Shown: positions 1 to 7,964 of the stretch, piece after piece
Layout: each line of letters begins with the position of its first letter
How positions within the stretch are numbered: the stretch's first letter is position 1
Made by a program: the position numbers and the translations under genes
Notes under the pieces: generated by a model
The model's database searches: none
What the model saw: only the letters and a program-made list of their open reading frames with translations
Told to the model about the DNA's origin: nothing
Assembly (NCBI GenBank): GCA_965203365.1
Contig: OZ241878.1
Location: forward strand, 2,418,001 to 2,482,000
Source of the DNA: VYFG01 sp965203365
GTDB taxonomy: Bacteria > Pseudomonadota > Gammaproteobacteria > Arenicellales > Poriferihabitantaceae
Reading direction: 5' to 3'
Length of the DNA stretch: 64,000 nucleotides

Positions 1-803
1 CCCTTGCTACCGGCACCCGCCATGGAGAGCCAGGCATCCGTCATTCGCCAGCCCAGGTCGGGGGCGCGTTTACCGTAGTCCATATGGCCATAGACCCGGA
101 CTCCGTCGATTTCCTTCACGTGGACCGTGAAGAATTCCGCGATATCCTCGTAGGCCGACCAGTTCACCGGCACGCCCAGATCATAACCATACATCTCCTT
201 GAATCGGGATTGCAGGTCCTCGCGATCAAACCAGTCCTTGCGGAACCAGTACAGGTTGGCAAACTGCTGGTCCGGGAGCTGGTACAGCTTTCCATCGGGA
301 CCGGTGGTGAAGGATTTGCCGATGAAGTCCTCCACGTCCAGGCCGGGATTGGTGACATCGGCACCCTCTCCCGCCATCCAATCGGATAGGTTGACGGCCA
401 GTTGAAGACGCGAATGGGTGCCGATCAGGTCGGAATCATTGATGTATGCGTCATACAGATTCCGGCCGGTTTGCATTTGAGTCTGCACCGCCTGCACCAC
501 TTCCCCCTCGCCGAGTAGCTGGTGGTTCACCTTAATGCCGGTAATCTCCTCAAACGCCTGGGTCAACACCTTGGATTCATACTCGTGAGTTGGAATGGTC
601 TCGGAAAGAACGTTGATCTCCATGCCGCGAAAAGGCTCGGCCGCCTGGATGAACCATTCCATCTCCGCCCTTTGTTCTTCTGGAGTGAGGACGGATGGCT
701 GGAATTCGTCATCGATCCATTTCTCCGCCTCGGCCATGCCGGCCAGGGCCGCCGTGGGGATCATGCCGGCCGCCAAGGTGGCCGCGATGATGGTCAGTTT
801 CAT
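1..803 (-). CDS. ABC transporter extracellular solute-binding protein (partial, glycerol/sugar type)
   Basis: An open frame reads from ATG at 803 off the left edge, so the C-terminus is missing (about 267 residues visible). It starts MKLTIIAATLAAGMIPTAALA, a Sec signal peptide ending in an ALA-type cleavage site, and continues as a family 1 solute-binding protein (motifs INVLSETIPTHEYESK, LPDQQFANLYWFRKDWF). Such proteins capture a sugar or polyol in the periplasm for an ABC importer. The gene is divergent from glpK, so glycerol (GlpV-like) is the most economical substrate guess, but the specificity is inferred from context only. A GAGGA ribosome-binding site lies just upstream of the ATG. 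Confidence 0.8.
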   Translation of the reverse strand, partial: MKLTIIAATLAAGMIPTAALAGMAEAEKWIDDEFQPSVLTPEEQRAEMEWFIQAAEPFRGMEINVLSETIPTHEYESKVLTQAFEEITGIKVNHQLLGEGEVVQAVQTQMQTGRNLYDAYINDSDLIGTHSRLQLAVNLSDWMAGEGADVTNPGLDVEDFIGKSFTTGPDGKLYQLPDQQFANLYWFRKDWFDREDLQSRFKEMYGYDLGVPVNWSAYEDIAEFFTVHVKEIDGVRVYGHMDYGKRAPDLGWRMTDAWLSMAGAGSK

Positions 804-1215
804 GGTGGATTCCTCATTGGTCAATGGTTTTTCGACCGCATAAACGATTCGTCGGTCGCTTGTTGATGTTCAACCCCTGTAGACTAACATATCCCAAAAT
901 GAAAAATGAAATCGACCTGATTTTCAAATGAACGGAAATACCCCGATTTTGTTTTCGGAATGACCCTGATCGAACCATCATGGCCTCAGGCCCAATACGC
1001 TGAACACCGTGTCCGGCCGAACCCATTGTCAACAACCCCCACATCCGTCGACTGCTCATCGCCCGGGGACAAGATCCAGAGGCGGCGTCGCCTGGCCCGA
1101 CCCGTCCATCGGCGGGAAAGACATTTCTCCGCCCGCCCGCTCCCGAAGCGATCGCTTGCACTCTCCCCCTGGAAAGGTCGACAATCGGCCGTTATCAGCC
1201 TGCGTCTCCAGCGAT
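804..1215. promoter_or_regulatory. Divergent intergenic region between the binding-protein gene and glpK
   Basis: About 410 bp with no convincing gene separates two divergent starts. Positions 885-960 form an AT-rich island in otherwise GC-rich DNA. On the minus strand it carries repeated TTTCATTT-like words and a near-palindrome around TTTCAAATGAA. This is the likely location of the divergent promoters and of an operator (a GlpR-type repressor would be the obvious candidate), but no specific site can be proven from sequence alone. Confidence 0.4.
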
Positions 1216-2700
1216 ATGAAGCGCCATCTACTTGCGATTGATCAGGGTACCACGAGTTCCCGCGCCATCGTCTTTTCGCCTGACGGCCGCCCCGTGTCTT
1301 CGGCCCAGTACGAGTTTCCACAACTCTATCCGAACGACGGCTGGGTGGAGCATGATCCGGACGCGATCTGGGAATCCACGCTCCGAGCCGTCCGCGATGT
1401 CCTGGATCAGGCCAGCGGTTCCGTGGCCGTGATCGGCATCACCAACCAGCGGGAAACCACCTTGGTGTGGGACCGAAAAACCGGAAAACCGGTGTATAAC
1501 GCCATTGTCTGGCAAGACCGCCGCACGGCGGACCACTGTGCCCGCCTGGTCCGGGATGGGCACAGCGACCTCATATCCGATCGAACCGGGCTGCTGCCGG
1601 ATGCCTATTTTTCCGCCTCCAAGATCGCCTGGATTCTGGACCACGTCCCCGGAATCCGAGCCCGAGCCGAACAAGGTGAACTGGCGTTCGGGACCGTGGA
1701 CTGCTACCTGATCTGGAAGCTGACGGGTGGCCGAGTCCATGCCACCGATGCGACCAACGCCAGCCGGACCATGCTGTTCAACATCCACGAGCAGTCTTGG
1801 GACGACCATCTGCTCGGATTATTCAACGTGCCGAAATCTCTGCTACCGGAAGTGCGCAACAGTGCGGACGACTACGGCAGTAGCGATCCGTCCGTCCTCG
1901 GCACCACTGTACCCATCGGGGGAGTGGTGGGGGATCAGCAAGGCGCTCTTTTCGGTCAGGCCTGCTTTCAGCCGGGCATGGTCAAATGCACTTATGGCAC
2001 CGGCGGATTCATGGTCATGAATACTGGCAGTACGCCCGTGGACTCCCACCATCGCCTGCTGACAACCGTAGGTTATCGACTGGGGGGGGAAGTGACCTAC
2101 GCCATCGAAGGATCCATCTTCAATGCTGGCACCGCCATCCAATGGCTGCGAGATGGTTTGCAACTGCTCCAGCATGTCGATGAAATCGATGACCTCATCC
2201 ATACCCTGGCGGGAAACGATGGCGTCTACATGGTCCCGGCGTTCACCGGCCTCGGCGCACCGCACTGGGATCCGCATGCCCGAGGGGCGGTATTGGGTCT
2301 CACCCGGGATACCGGCATAGCCCATTTCGTCCGGGCGGCTCTTGAGGCGGTTTGTTATCAATCCCGGGAACTGGTGGCCGCGATGGCAGCGGATAGTGAC
2401 CGGTGCCTGAAAACCCTCCGTGTGGATGGGGGCATGGTCGCCAACGACTGGATGCTGCAGTTTCTGGCCGATATTCTCGATAGCGACGTGGAAAAACCTC
2501 AGGTGATTGAAACCACCGCCCTGGGGGCCGCCTACCTGGCCGGGCTTCAGCACGGCATCTTCCCGTCGACCGAAAACATCGCGACCCAGTGGCAGGCGGC
2601 CGGAAATTTTCACCCCAAGATGCCCCCCGAACAACGGGCCGCGCTGGTCGCCGGGTGGGACGATGCCATCACCCGGGTCCGGAATCTCCCCGCGGCTTGA
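1216..2700 (+). CDS. glpK: Glycerol kinase
   Basis: ATP-dependent glycerol kinase (glycerol to sn-glycerol-3-phosphate), 494 aa, close to the usual ~500. The N-terminal phosphate-binding motif of the FGGY family is present (MKRHLLAIDQGTTSSRAIVF), as are ITNQRETTLVWD, YGTGGFMVMNTG and DGGMVANDWMLQ. The frame is open further upstream to 1009, but homology begins at the ATG at 1216, so the longer start is rejected. It is divergent from an ABC binding-protein gene, which suggests a glycerol uptake and phosphorylation unit. Confidence 0.95.
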   Translation: MKRHLLAIDQGTTSSRAIVFSPDGRPVSSAQYEFPQLYPNDGWVEHDPDAIWESTLRAVRDVLDQASGSVAVIGITNQRETTLVWDRKTGKPVYNAIVWQDRRTADHCARLVRDGHSDLISDRTGLLPDAYFSASKIAWILDHVPGIRARAEQGELAFGTVDCYLIWKLTGGRVHATDATNASRTMLFNIHEQSWDDHLLGLFNVPKSLLPEVRNSADDYGSSDPSVLGTTVPIGGVVGDQQGALFGQACFQPGMVKCTYGTGGFMVMNTGSTPVDSHHRLLTTVGYRLGGEVTYAIEGSIFNAGTAIQWLRDGLQLLQHVDEIDDLIHTLAGNDGVYMVPAFTGLGAPHWDPHARGAVLGLTRDTGIAHFVRAALEAVCYQSRELVAAMAADSDRCLKTLRVDGGMVANDWMLQFLADILDSDVEKPQVIETTALGAAYLAGLQHGIFPSTENIATQWQAAGNFHPKMPPEQRAALVAGWDDAITRVRNLPAA

Positions 2701-2920
2701 CCGATACCTTCCAGCGGGGGGCGCGGGGTCCGCAATGCGCCAAGATCTGTCATCGCCCCACCTCATCTGGCACATCTTGAGAACTGGTCTATCCTATTGC
2801 CAGCGTCTGGTACTACCCATGCAGACCAAAATCCAATATCGTCCGACCTCTCCCCACCCGACAACCGCGACCCGGGCCAACCCGGGAACCCCCTGCCATC
2901 AGGCACAGTGAGGTGAACCC

Positions 2921-4039
2921 ATGATCATCGGTGTACCGAAAGAAATCAAGAATCATGAATATCGTGTCGGCCTGACACCCAGTAGCGTGCGGGAATTGAC
3001 CGCACATGGCCATCGGGTATTGGTCGAGACGCAGGCGGGTATAGGCATCAAGCGTTCCGACACCGAGTATCGGAACGCCGGGGCCGAGATCGCCAGCACC
3101 GCCCAGGAAATCTTCGAACAGGCCGAGATGATCATCAAGGTCAAGGAGCCCCAAGCAGTGGAACGGGCCATGCTGCGCGAAGGCCAAATACTCTACACCT
3201 ACCTTCACCTTGCTCCGGACCCGGACCAGACCCGGGATCTGGTCCACAGTGGCGCGACCTGCATCGCGTATGAAACCGTCACCTCATCCCATGGCGGATT
3301 GCCTCTTCTGGCTCCGATGTCCAAGGTCGCGGGTCGGATGGCGGTCCAGGCCGGGGCATACTGTCTGGAACACCCGCATGGAGGGCTCGGCATGCTGCTG
3401 GGGGGCGTGCCGGGCGTGGACCCGGCCAAGGTCGTCGTGTTGGGGGCGGGCGTCGTCGGGACCCATGCCACCCATATTGCTGTCGGTATGGGGGCGGATG
3501 TGTGGGTTCTGGACAACAACACCGAGGCGATTGAGCGTCACTGGCAGATGTTTGGCCGTTCCACGAATACGGTATTTTCCAGCGCGGACGCCCTGGAGCA
3601 ACATGTTCTGAGTGCCGACTTGGTGATCGGTGGGGTGCTGGTGCCTGGGGCCGAAGCACCCAAACTGGTCACCCGGGAAATGGTCACCCAAATGAAGCCA
3701 GGCTCGGTGATTGTGGATGTGGCGATTGATCAAGGGGGATGCTGCGAAACTTCGCACCCCACCACCCATGCCGACCCGACATTCATCCTGCACGAGGTCG
3801 TGCATTACTGTGTCGCCAATATGCCCGGCGGGGTACCTCGCACGTCGACATTTGCCCTGAACAACGCCACTTTGCCCTACGCACTGAAACTGGCCGACCT
3901 GGGTCTGCAGCATGCCTTGCTGTCGGACCCGCACCTGAGCAATGGTCTCAATATCCATGCCGGGCAGGTCACCAACCAGCCCGTGGCAGAGGAACTAGAC
4001 TACGACTATCGCCCGGTCAAGGAGGCCCTGATGGGCTGA
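2921..4039 (+). CDS. ald: Alanine dehydrogenase
   Basis: NAD-dependent alanine dehydrogenase, 372 aa, full family length. It interconverts L-alanine and pyruvate plus ammonium. The sequence begins with the family signature GVPKEIKNHEYRVGLTP and has the dinucleotide-binding fold VVVLGAGVVGTHATHIA near residue 170. AGGTGA precedes the ATG as the ribosome-binding site. It lies 115 bp upstream of xsc on the same strand. In taurine degraders Ald regenerates pyruvate for taurine:pyruvate aminotransferase, and the pairing with xsc points to that role. The aminotransferase itself is not in the window. Confidence 0.93.
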   Translation: MIIGVPKEIKNHEYRVGLTPSSVRELTAHGHRVLVETQAGIGIKRSDTEYRNAGAEIASTAQEIFEQAEMIIKVKEPQAVERAMLREGQILYTYLHLAPDPDQTRDLVHSGATCIAYETVTSSHGGLPLLAPMSKVAGRMAVQAGAYCLEHPHGGLGMLLGGVPGVDPAKVVVLGAGVVGTHATHIAVGMGADVWVLDNNTEAIERHWQMFGRSTNTVFSSADALEQHVLSADLVIGGVLVPGAEAPKLVTREMVTQMKPGSVIVDVAIDQGGCCETSHPTTHADPTFILHEVVHYCVANMPGGVPRTSTFALNNATLPYALKLADLGLQHALLSDPHLSNGLNIHAGQVTNQPVAEELDYDYRPVKEALMG

Positions 4040-4154
4040 GCGACATGGGCGAGGGTTCTTTTTTCTCCCTGTGGCCCCATCTCCCCCCGGGCTTCGAGCA
4101 ATCTGTTTCGTATCACCCTTTCCGTCGTCAACGGTTTTTTCCTGAGGTAACACT

Positions 4155-5927
4155 ATGGCAAGAATGACACCCAGTGAGGCATTTGTGGAAACCCTGGCTG
4201 CCAACGGGGTCACTGAAATCTTCGGCATCATGGGGTCCGCCTTCATGGACGCCATGGATATTTTTGCGCCTGCCGGTATCCGACTCATACCGGTTGTCCA
4301 CGAACAGGGGGCGGCCCACATGGCGGACGGCTATTCGCGAGTGAGCGGCCGACACGGGGTCTGCATCGGACAGAACGGCCCGGGCATCAGCAACTGTGTC
4401 ACAGCCATTGCCGCGGCGTACTGGGCTCACTCCCCAGTGGTGATCATCACCCCGGAAACCGGAACCATGGGCCAAGGGCTTGGCGGCTTCCAGGAAGCCA
4501 ATCAATTACCCATGTTCCAGGAGTTCACCAAGTATCAGGGACATGTCAACAACCCCAAGCGGATGGCGGAATTCACCGCCCGGTGCTTTGATCGGGCGAT
4601 GTCCGAAATGGGACCGACACAACTGAACATCCCACGGGATTTCTTCTACGGTGACATTGATACGGATATCCCCCAGCCCATGCGGGTGGACCGTGGCCCC
4701 GGGGGAGAAAAAACCCTTGACGAGGCCGCTGACCTGATTGCACAAGCCCGGTTTCCGGTGCTGCTGGCAGGCGGAGGCGTGGTGATGGGAGATGCAATCA
4801 AGGACTGTGTGGCTCTCGCAGAGCGTCTGGCGTGTCCCGTGGCAAACAGTTACCTGCATAACGACTCCTTTCCTGCCAGCCATGCCCAATGGGTCGGCCC
4901 GCTGGGCTATCAGGGCTCCAAGGCGGCCATGCAACTGATCCATCAGGCTGATGTGGTCATCGCCTTGGGAACCCGACTGGGTCCCTTCGGCACCCTGCCG
5001 CAGTACGGCATTGATTACTGGCCGCAGGAGGCCAAAATCATCCAGATTGATGCCGACCACAAGATGCTGGGGCTGGTCAAGAAAATTTCCGTCGGTATTT
5101 GCGGCGAGGCCGGGGCGTCGGCCCGAGCCCTGCTCACCCGACTTCACGCCCGCGACCTGACCTGTGACCAGGACCGGACAGGACGGTTGCAGACGACGGC
5201 CGATGCAAAAGCCGCTTGGGAACAAGAATTGAATGAGTGGCACCACGAGAAGGATGATTACAGCCTGGAAATGCTGCAAGAGCAGCAAAGTGAGCCGGGG
5301 AACTGGCTAAGCCCCCGTCAGGTTCTGCGCGAATTGGAAAAGGCACTGCCAGCCAACGTCATGGTGTCTACGGATATCGGCAATATCAACGCCGTCGCCA
5401 ACAGCTACCTTCGCTTCGAGCGGGGGCGCAGCTTCCTGGCTCCCATGAGTTTCGGCAACTGCGGATATTCCCTACCCACCATGATCGGAGCCAAATGCGC
5501 TGCGCCGGAGCGACCCGCCGTCGCCTATGCGGGTGATGGTGCCTGGGCCATGAGCATGGTGGAAGTCATGACGGCGGTCCGCCACAACATCCCGGTCACG
5601 GCCGTGGTGTTCCACAATCGACAATGGGGAGCGGAAAAGAAGAATCAGGTGGATTTCTACGGTCGCCGTTTCGTCGCGGGCGAACTGAACGAAGCCGGTC
5701 ACGAAAGCTTTTCGGCCATCGCCCAGGCCATGGGGGCCAACGGGATTCAGGTGGATCAGCTCGACCAAGTCGGCTCCGCCCTCCAGTCGGCTGTAGCGGC
5801 CCAGATGCATGATGGCAAGACGACCGTGATCGAGGTCATGTGCACCCGTGAGCTAGGCGATCCCTTCCGCCGTGATGCCCTGTCCAAGCCGGTCCGCCAC
5901 CTGTCCAAGTACAAGGACTACGTCTGA
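4155..5927 (+). CDS. xsc: Sulfoacetaldehyde acetyltransferase
   Basis: Thiamine-diphosphate enzyme of 590 aa, the standard Xsc length. It converts sulfoacetaldehyde plus phosphate into acetyl phosphate and sulfite, the desulfonation step of taurine and isethionate dissimilation. The catalytic glutamate lies in VVHEQGAAHMADGY (Glu50). The TPP/Mg motif starts at GDGAWAMSM and ends at NRQWG. The sequence follows Xsc (EIFGIMGSAFMDAMDIF, INAVANSYLRFERGRSFL) rather than acetolactate synthase. The ribosome-binding site is CTGAGG. It is probably co-transcribed with ald. The acetyl phosphate formed would feed a phosphotransacetylase not seen here. Confidence 0.93.
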   Translation: MARMTPSEAFVETLAANGVTEIFGIMGSAFMDAMDIFAPAGIRLIPVVHEQGAAHMADGYSRVSGRHGVCIGQNGPGISNCVTAIAAAYWAHSPVVIITPETGTMGQGLGGFQEANQLPMFQEFTKYQGHVNNPKRMAEFTARCFDRAMSEMGPTQLNIPRDFFYGDIDTDIPQPMRVDRGPGGEKTLDEAADLIAQARFPVLLAGGGVVMGDAIKDCVALAERLACPVANSYLHNDSFPASHAQWVGPLGYQGSKAAMQLIHQADVVIALGTRLGPFGTLPQYGIDYWPQEAKIIQIDADHKMLGLVKKISVGICGEAGASARALLTRLHARDLTCDQDRTGRLQTTADAKAAWEQELNEWHHEKDDYSLEMLQEQQSEPGNWLSPRQVLRELEKALPANVMVSTDIGNINAVANSYLRFERGRSFLAPMSFGNCGYSLPTMIGAKCAAPERPAVAYAGDGAWAMSMVEVMTAVRHNIPVTAVVFHNRQWGAEKKNQVDFYGRRFVAGELNEAGHESFSAIAQAMGANGIQVDQLDQVGSALQSAVAAQMHDGKTTVIEVMCTRELGDPFRRDALSKPVRHLSKYKDYV

Positions 5928-5957
5928 CCAGGTCGAGGGGCGGATGGCCGGCCGAAG

Positions 5958-5986
5958 AAACCGCTTCGGGTGTGAGGAGCGGTTTT
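5958..5986 (+). terminator. Probable intrinsic terminator after xsc
   Basis: An 8-bp perfect stem (AAACCGCT / AGCGGTTT) with a 12-base loop lies about 30 bp downstream of the xsc stop and ends in a short T run. Its position suits the end of an ald-xsc transcript. Confidence 0.6.
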
Positions 5987-6563
5987 GGCCATTCCGCCAG
6001 CCCAACGGTGACGGGCCGTGTTTTCCTGCACAGTGTCCCACGGCCTGACCCAGTCCCCCCAACCAAATCCATGACCCGACCGTGGCGGTCCGGACGAACA
6101 GCCGGGGCAGTGGCAGATCCAGGTCACCGGAGCTGTCAAACCGCGACGGGGTTGATGAGCAAAAGAGCATCAATGCGTCAATCGCCCTAGGACGGTCTGG
6201 GAATTGCTGGGGCAGGGTCGGGTGGGGAGGGGTTTAAAGAACCGCCATCGACAATCAGACCACCGGGACTGGAGCGGCCAGCGTGGGGCAGTCTGGTGGT
6301 CATTGAGACCATCAGTACAATTCGCTGGCAGAACCGGACTCAATTCGATGATCAGCGGATTTCGATGCTGGCGAATGGATGCTGCGCACTGAACAGGAAC
6401 TGACCCAATCCATTGGGACGGCATTTTGCCACCATGGCGCCGACAATTCAGCCCCCCCCACTCGTGGATGGAGGATGACACGACCCGATGCCTGCTCACC
6501 GTTTTGGACGGTTTGTTGAACCCGATTCATGGGTTGGAATCGTCAGAAAGATATGAATTATCC
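5987..6563. other. Gene-free interval
   Basis: About 580 bp between xsc and the AAA/DUF4143 gene. Only short overlapping frames without family resemblance are present. The last 60 bases become strongly AT-rich. Confidence 0.5.
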
Positions 6564-6591
6564 TTGATAATTTAATTTTTATATTTAAAAT
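6564..6591 (+). promoter_or_regulatory. Predicted sigma70-type promoter for the AAA/DUF4143 ATPase
   Basis: TTGATA and TAAAAT boxes with a 16-bp spacer sit in a very AT-rich patch. The -10 box ends only 7 bases before the ATG at 6599, so a transcript from this promoter would be leaderless or nearly so. Predicted by eye only. Confidence 0.4.
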
Positions 6592-6598
6592 AACAGGG

Positions 6599-7780
6599 AT
6601 GATAAAAAGAAGAATTCAGCAACAGGTGCAGAACGCCTTGGGTCGACAGGCCGCCGTGGCCTTGATCGGGCCACGCCAAGTCGGCAAGACCACTTTGGCG
6701 TATCAACTGGCCGAGGAGCGAGATGCCCTCTATCTGGATCTGGAAGACAGCAACGACCGGGAGAAGCTGTCAGAGCCCGCCTTGTTCTTGGGACCATATG
6801 AAGACCGGCTGGTCGTGCTGGACGAAATCCATCGGGCACCGGACCTGTTTCAAGCTCTACGGGGCATCATCGACAAAGGCCGCTACAGGGGCCAGCGAAC
6901 CGGACGCTTCCTGATCTTGGGATCAGCGTCCATCGACCTGCTGAGACAATCAGGAGAGTCACTGGCCGGGCGCATTGCCTATGTGAATATGCAGCCTTTG
7001 GATATCACAGAGGTGGACCCTGAGGAAAAGGCGACCTCCCGCCTCTGGCTTCGAGGGGGGTTTCCGGACAGTTACCTGGCCTTATCCGACCAAGATAGCC
7101 TAAAGTGGCGCAAGGACTTCATCAGGACCTATCTGGAGCGTGATGTGCCGCAATTCGGTCCGCGGATCCCTGCGGAAACGCTGGAAAGGCTGTGGAAGAT
7201 GTTGTCGCATGGGCAGGGGACCTTGCTCAATGTCTCAAGGCTGGCGAATGCGCTGTCCTTGTCCGTGCCGACGGTGACCAAATACATTGATTTATTCGTC
7301 GACCTGTTGCTGGTGAGACGACTACCACCCTTTCACAGCCACCAGCGAAAGCGGTTGGTGAAATCGCCCAAGGTGTACGTCAGAGACAGTGGTCTGGTCC
7401 ATGCTTTGCTGGATATCGAGGACTGGAACCGCTTGTCGGGTCATCCGGTCGTGGGCGCCAGCTGGGAGGGGTTCGTGATCGAGAATCTGTTGTCTGTCTT
7501 GACAGACCGATCCCATGCCAGCTTCTATCGAACGGCTGTGGGGGCGGAAGTGGACCTCGTGCTGGAATGTCCGGAGATGTCCGAGACTTGGGCCCTCGAA
7601 ATCAAAAGAAGCCTGTCCACCAAGCTGTCGAAGGGGTTCTATCACGCCTGTGAGGACATACAGCCACACCGGAGCTTTGTAGTGTATGCGGGCCGTGAGC
7701 GCCATCGCGTTTCAGACAGCGTCGAGGCCATCAGCCTAGAGGAAATGTCGGGACTTCTGTCGGCGCAAGCGGGAAACTGA
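6599..7780 (+). CDS. AAA+ ATPase with C-terminal DUF4143 domain
   Basis: 393 aa. The Walker A motif GPRQVGKTTL is near residue 24 and the Walker B-like LVVLDEIHRA is near 77. The AAA_14 core is followed by the DUF4143 region (SYLALSDQDSLKWRKDFIRTY, LLRRLPP-like segment, VGASWEGFVIENLL, AEVDLVLE). The C-terminal ExK-type segment (VDLVLE, ALEIKRS) resembles a PD-(D/E)XK nuclease-like fold seen in this family. These ATPases are common in mobile and accessory regions and their function is mostly unknown. The gene stands alone, with an AT-rich upstream region unlike its neighbours, consistent with acquisition. Confidence 0.85.
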   Translation: MIKRRIQQQVQNALGRQAAVALIGPRQVGKTTLAYQLAEERDALYLDLEDSNDREKLSEPALFLGPYEDRLVVLDEIHRAPDLFQALRGIIDKGRYRGQRTGRFLILGSASIDLLRQSGESLAGRIAYVNMQPLDITEVDPEEKATSRLWLRGGFPDSYLALSDQDSLKWRKDFIRTYLERDVPQFGPRIPAETLERLWKMLSHGQGTLLNVSRLANALSLSVPTVTKYIDLFVDLLLVRRLPPFHSHQRKRLVKSPKVYVRDSGLVHALLDIEDWNRLSGHPVVGASWEGFVIENLLSVLTDRSHASFYRTAVGAEVDLVLECPEMSETWALEIKRSLSTKLSKGFYHACEDIQPHRSFVVYAGRERHRVSDSVEAISLEEMSGLLSAQAGN

Positions 7781-7964
7781 TTGAGGCGGGTCGCTGGCCA
7801 ACGCCAGCCACAGTCGAATCCCCCTGATCCCAGGCTCCAGCGTCCCCAACACCTCGGTCGGGTGAAGGCTCAAGACCACGATGCGGCGACGGCATCGGCG
7901 AGATGGGCTTTGTCAGGACTCGCGATGACAGAAGATTCATGAGGTGATCGGTCAACAGCTACCT

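Noticed and set aside
1843..2775. 310-codon minus-strand frame
   Set aside because: Antisense shadow of glpK.
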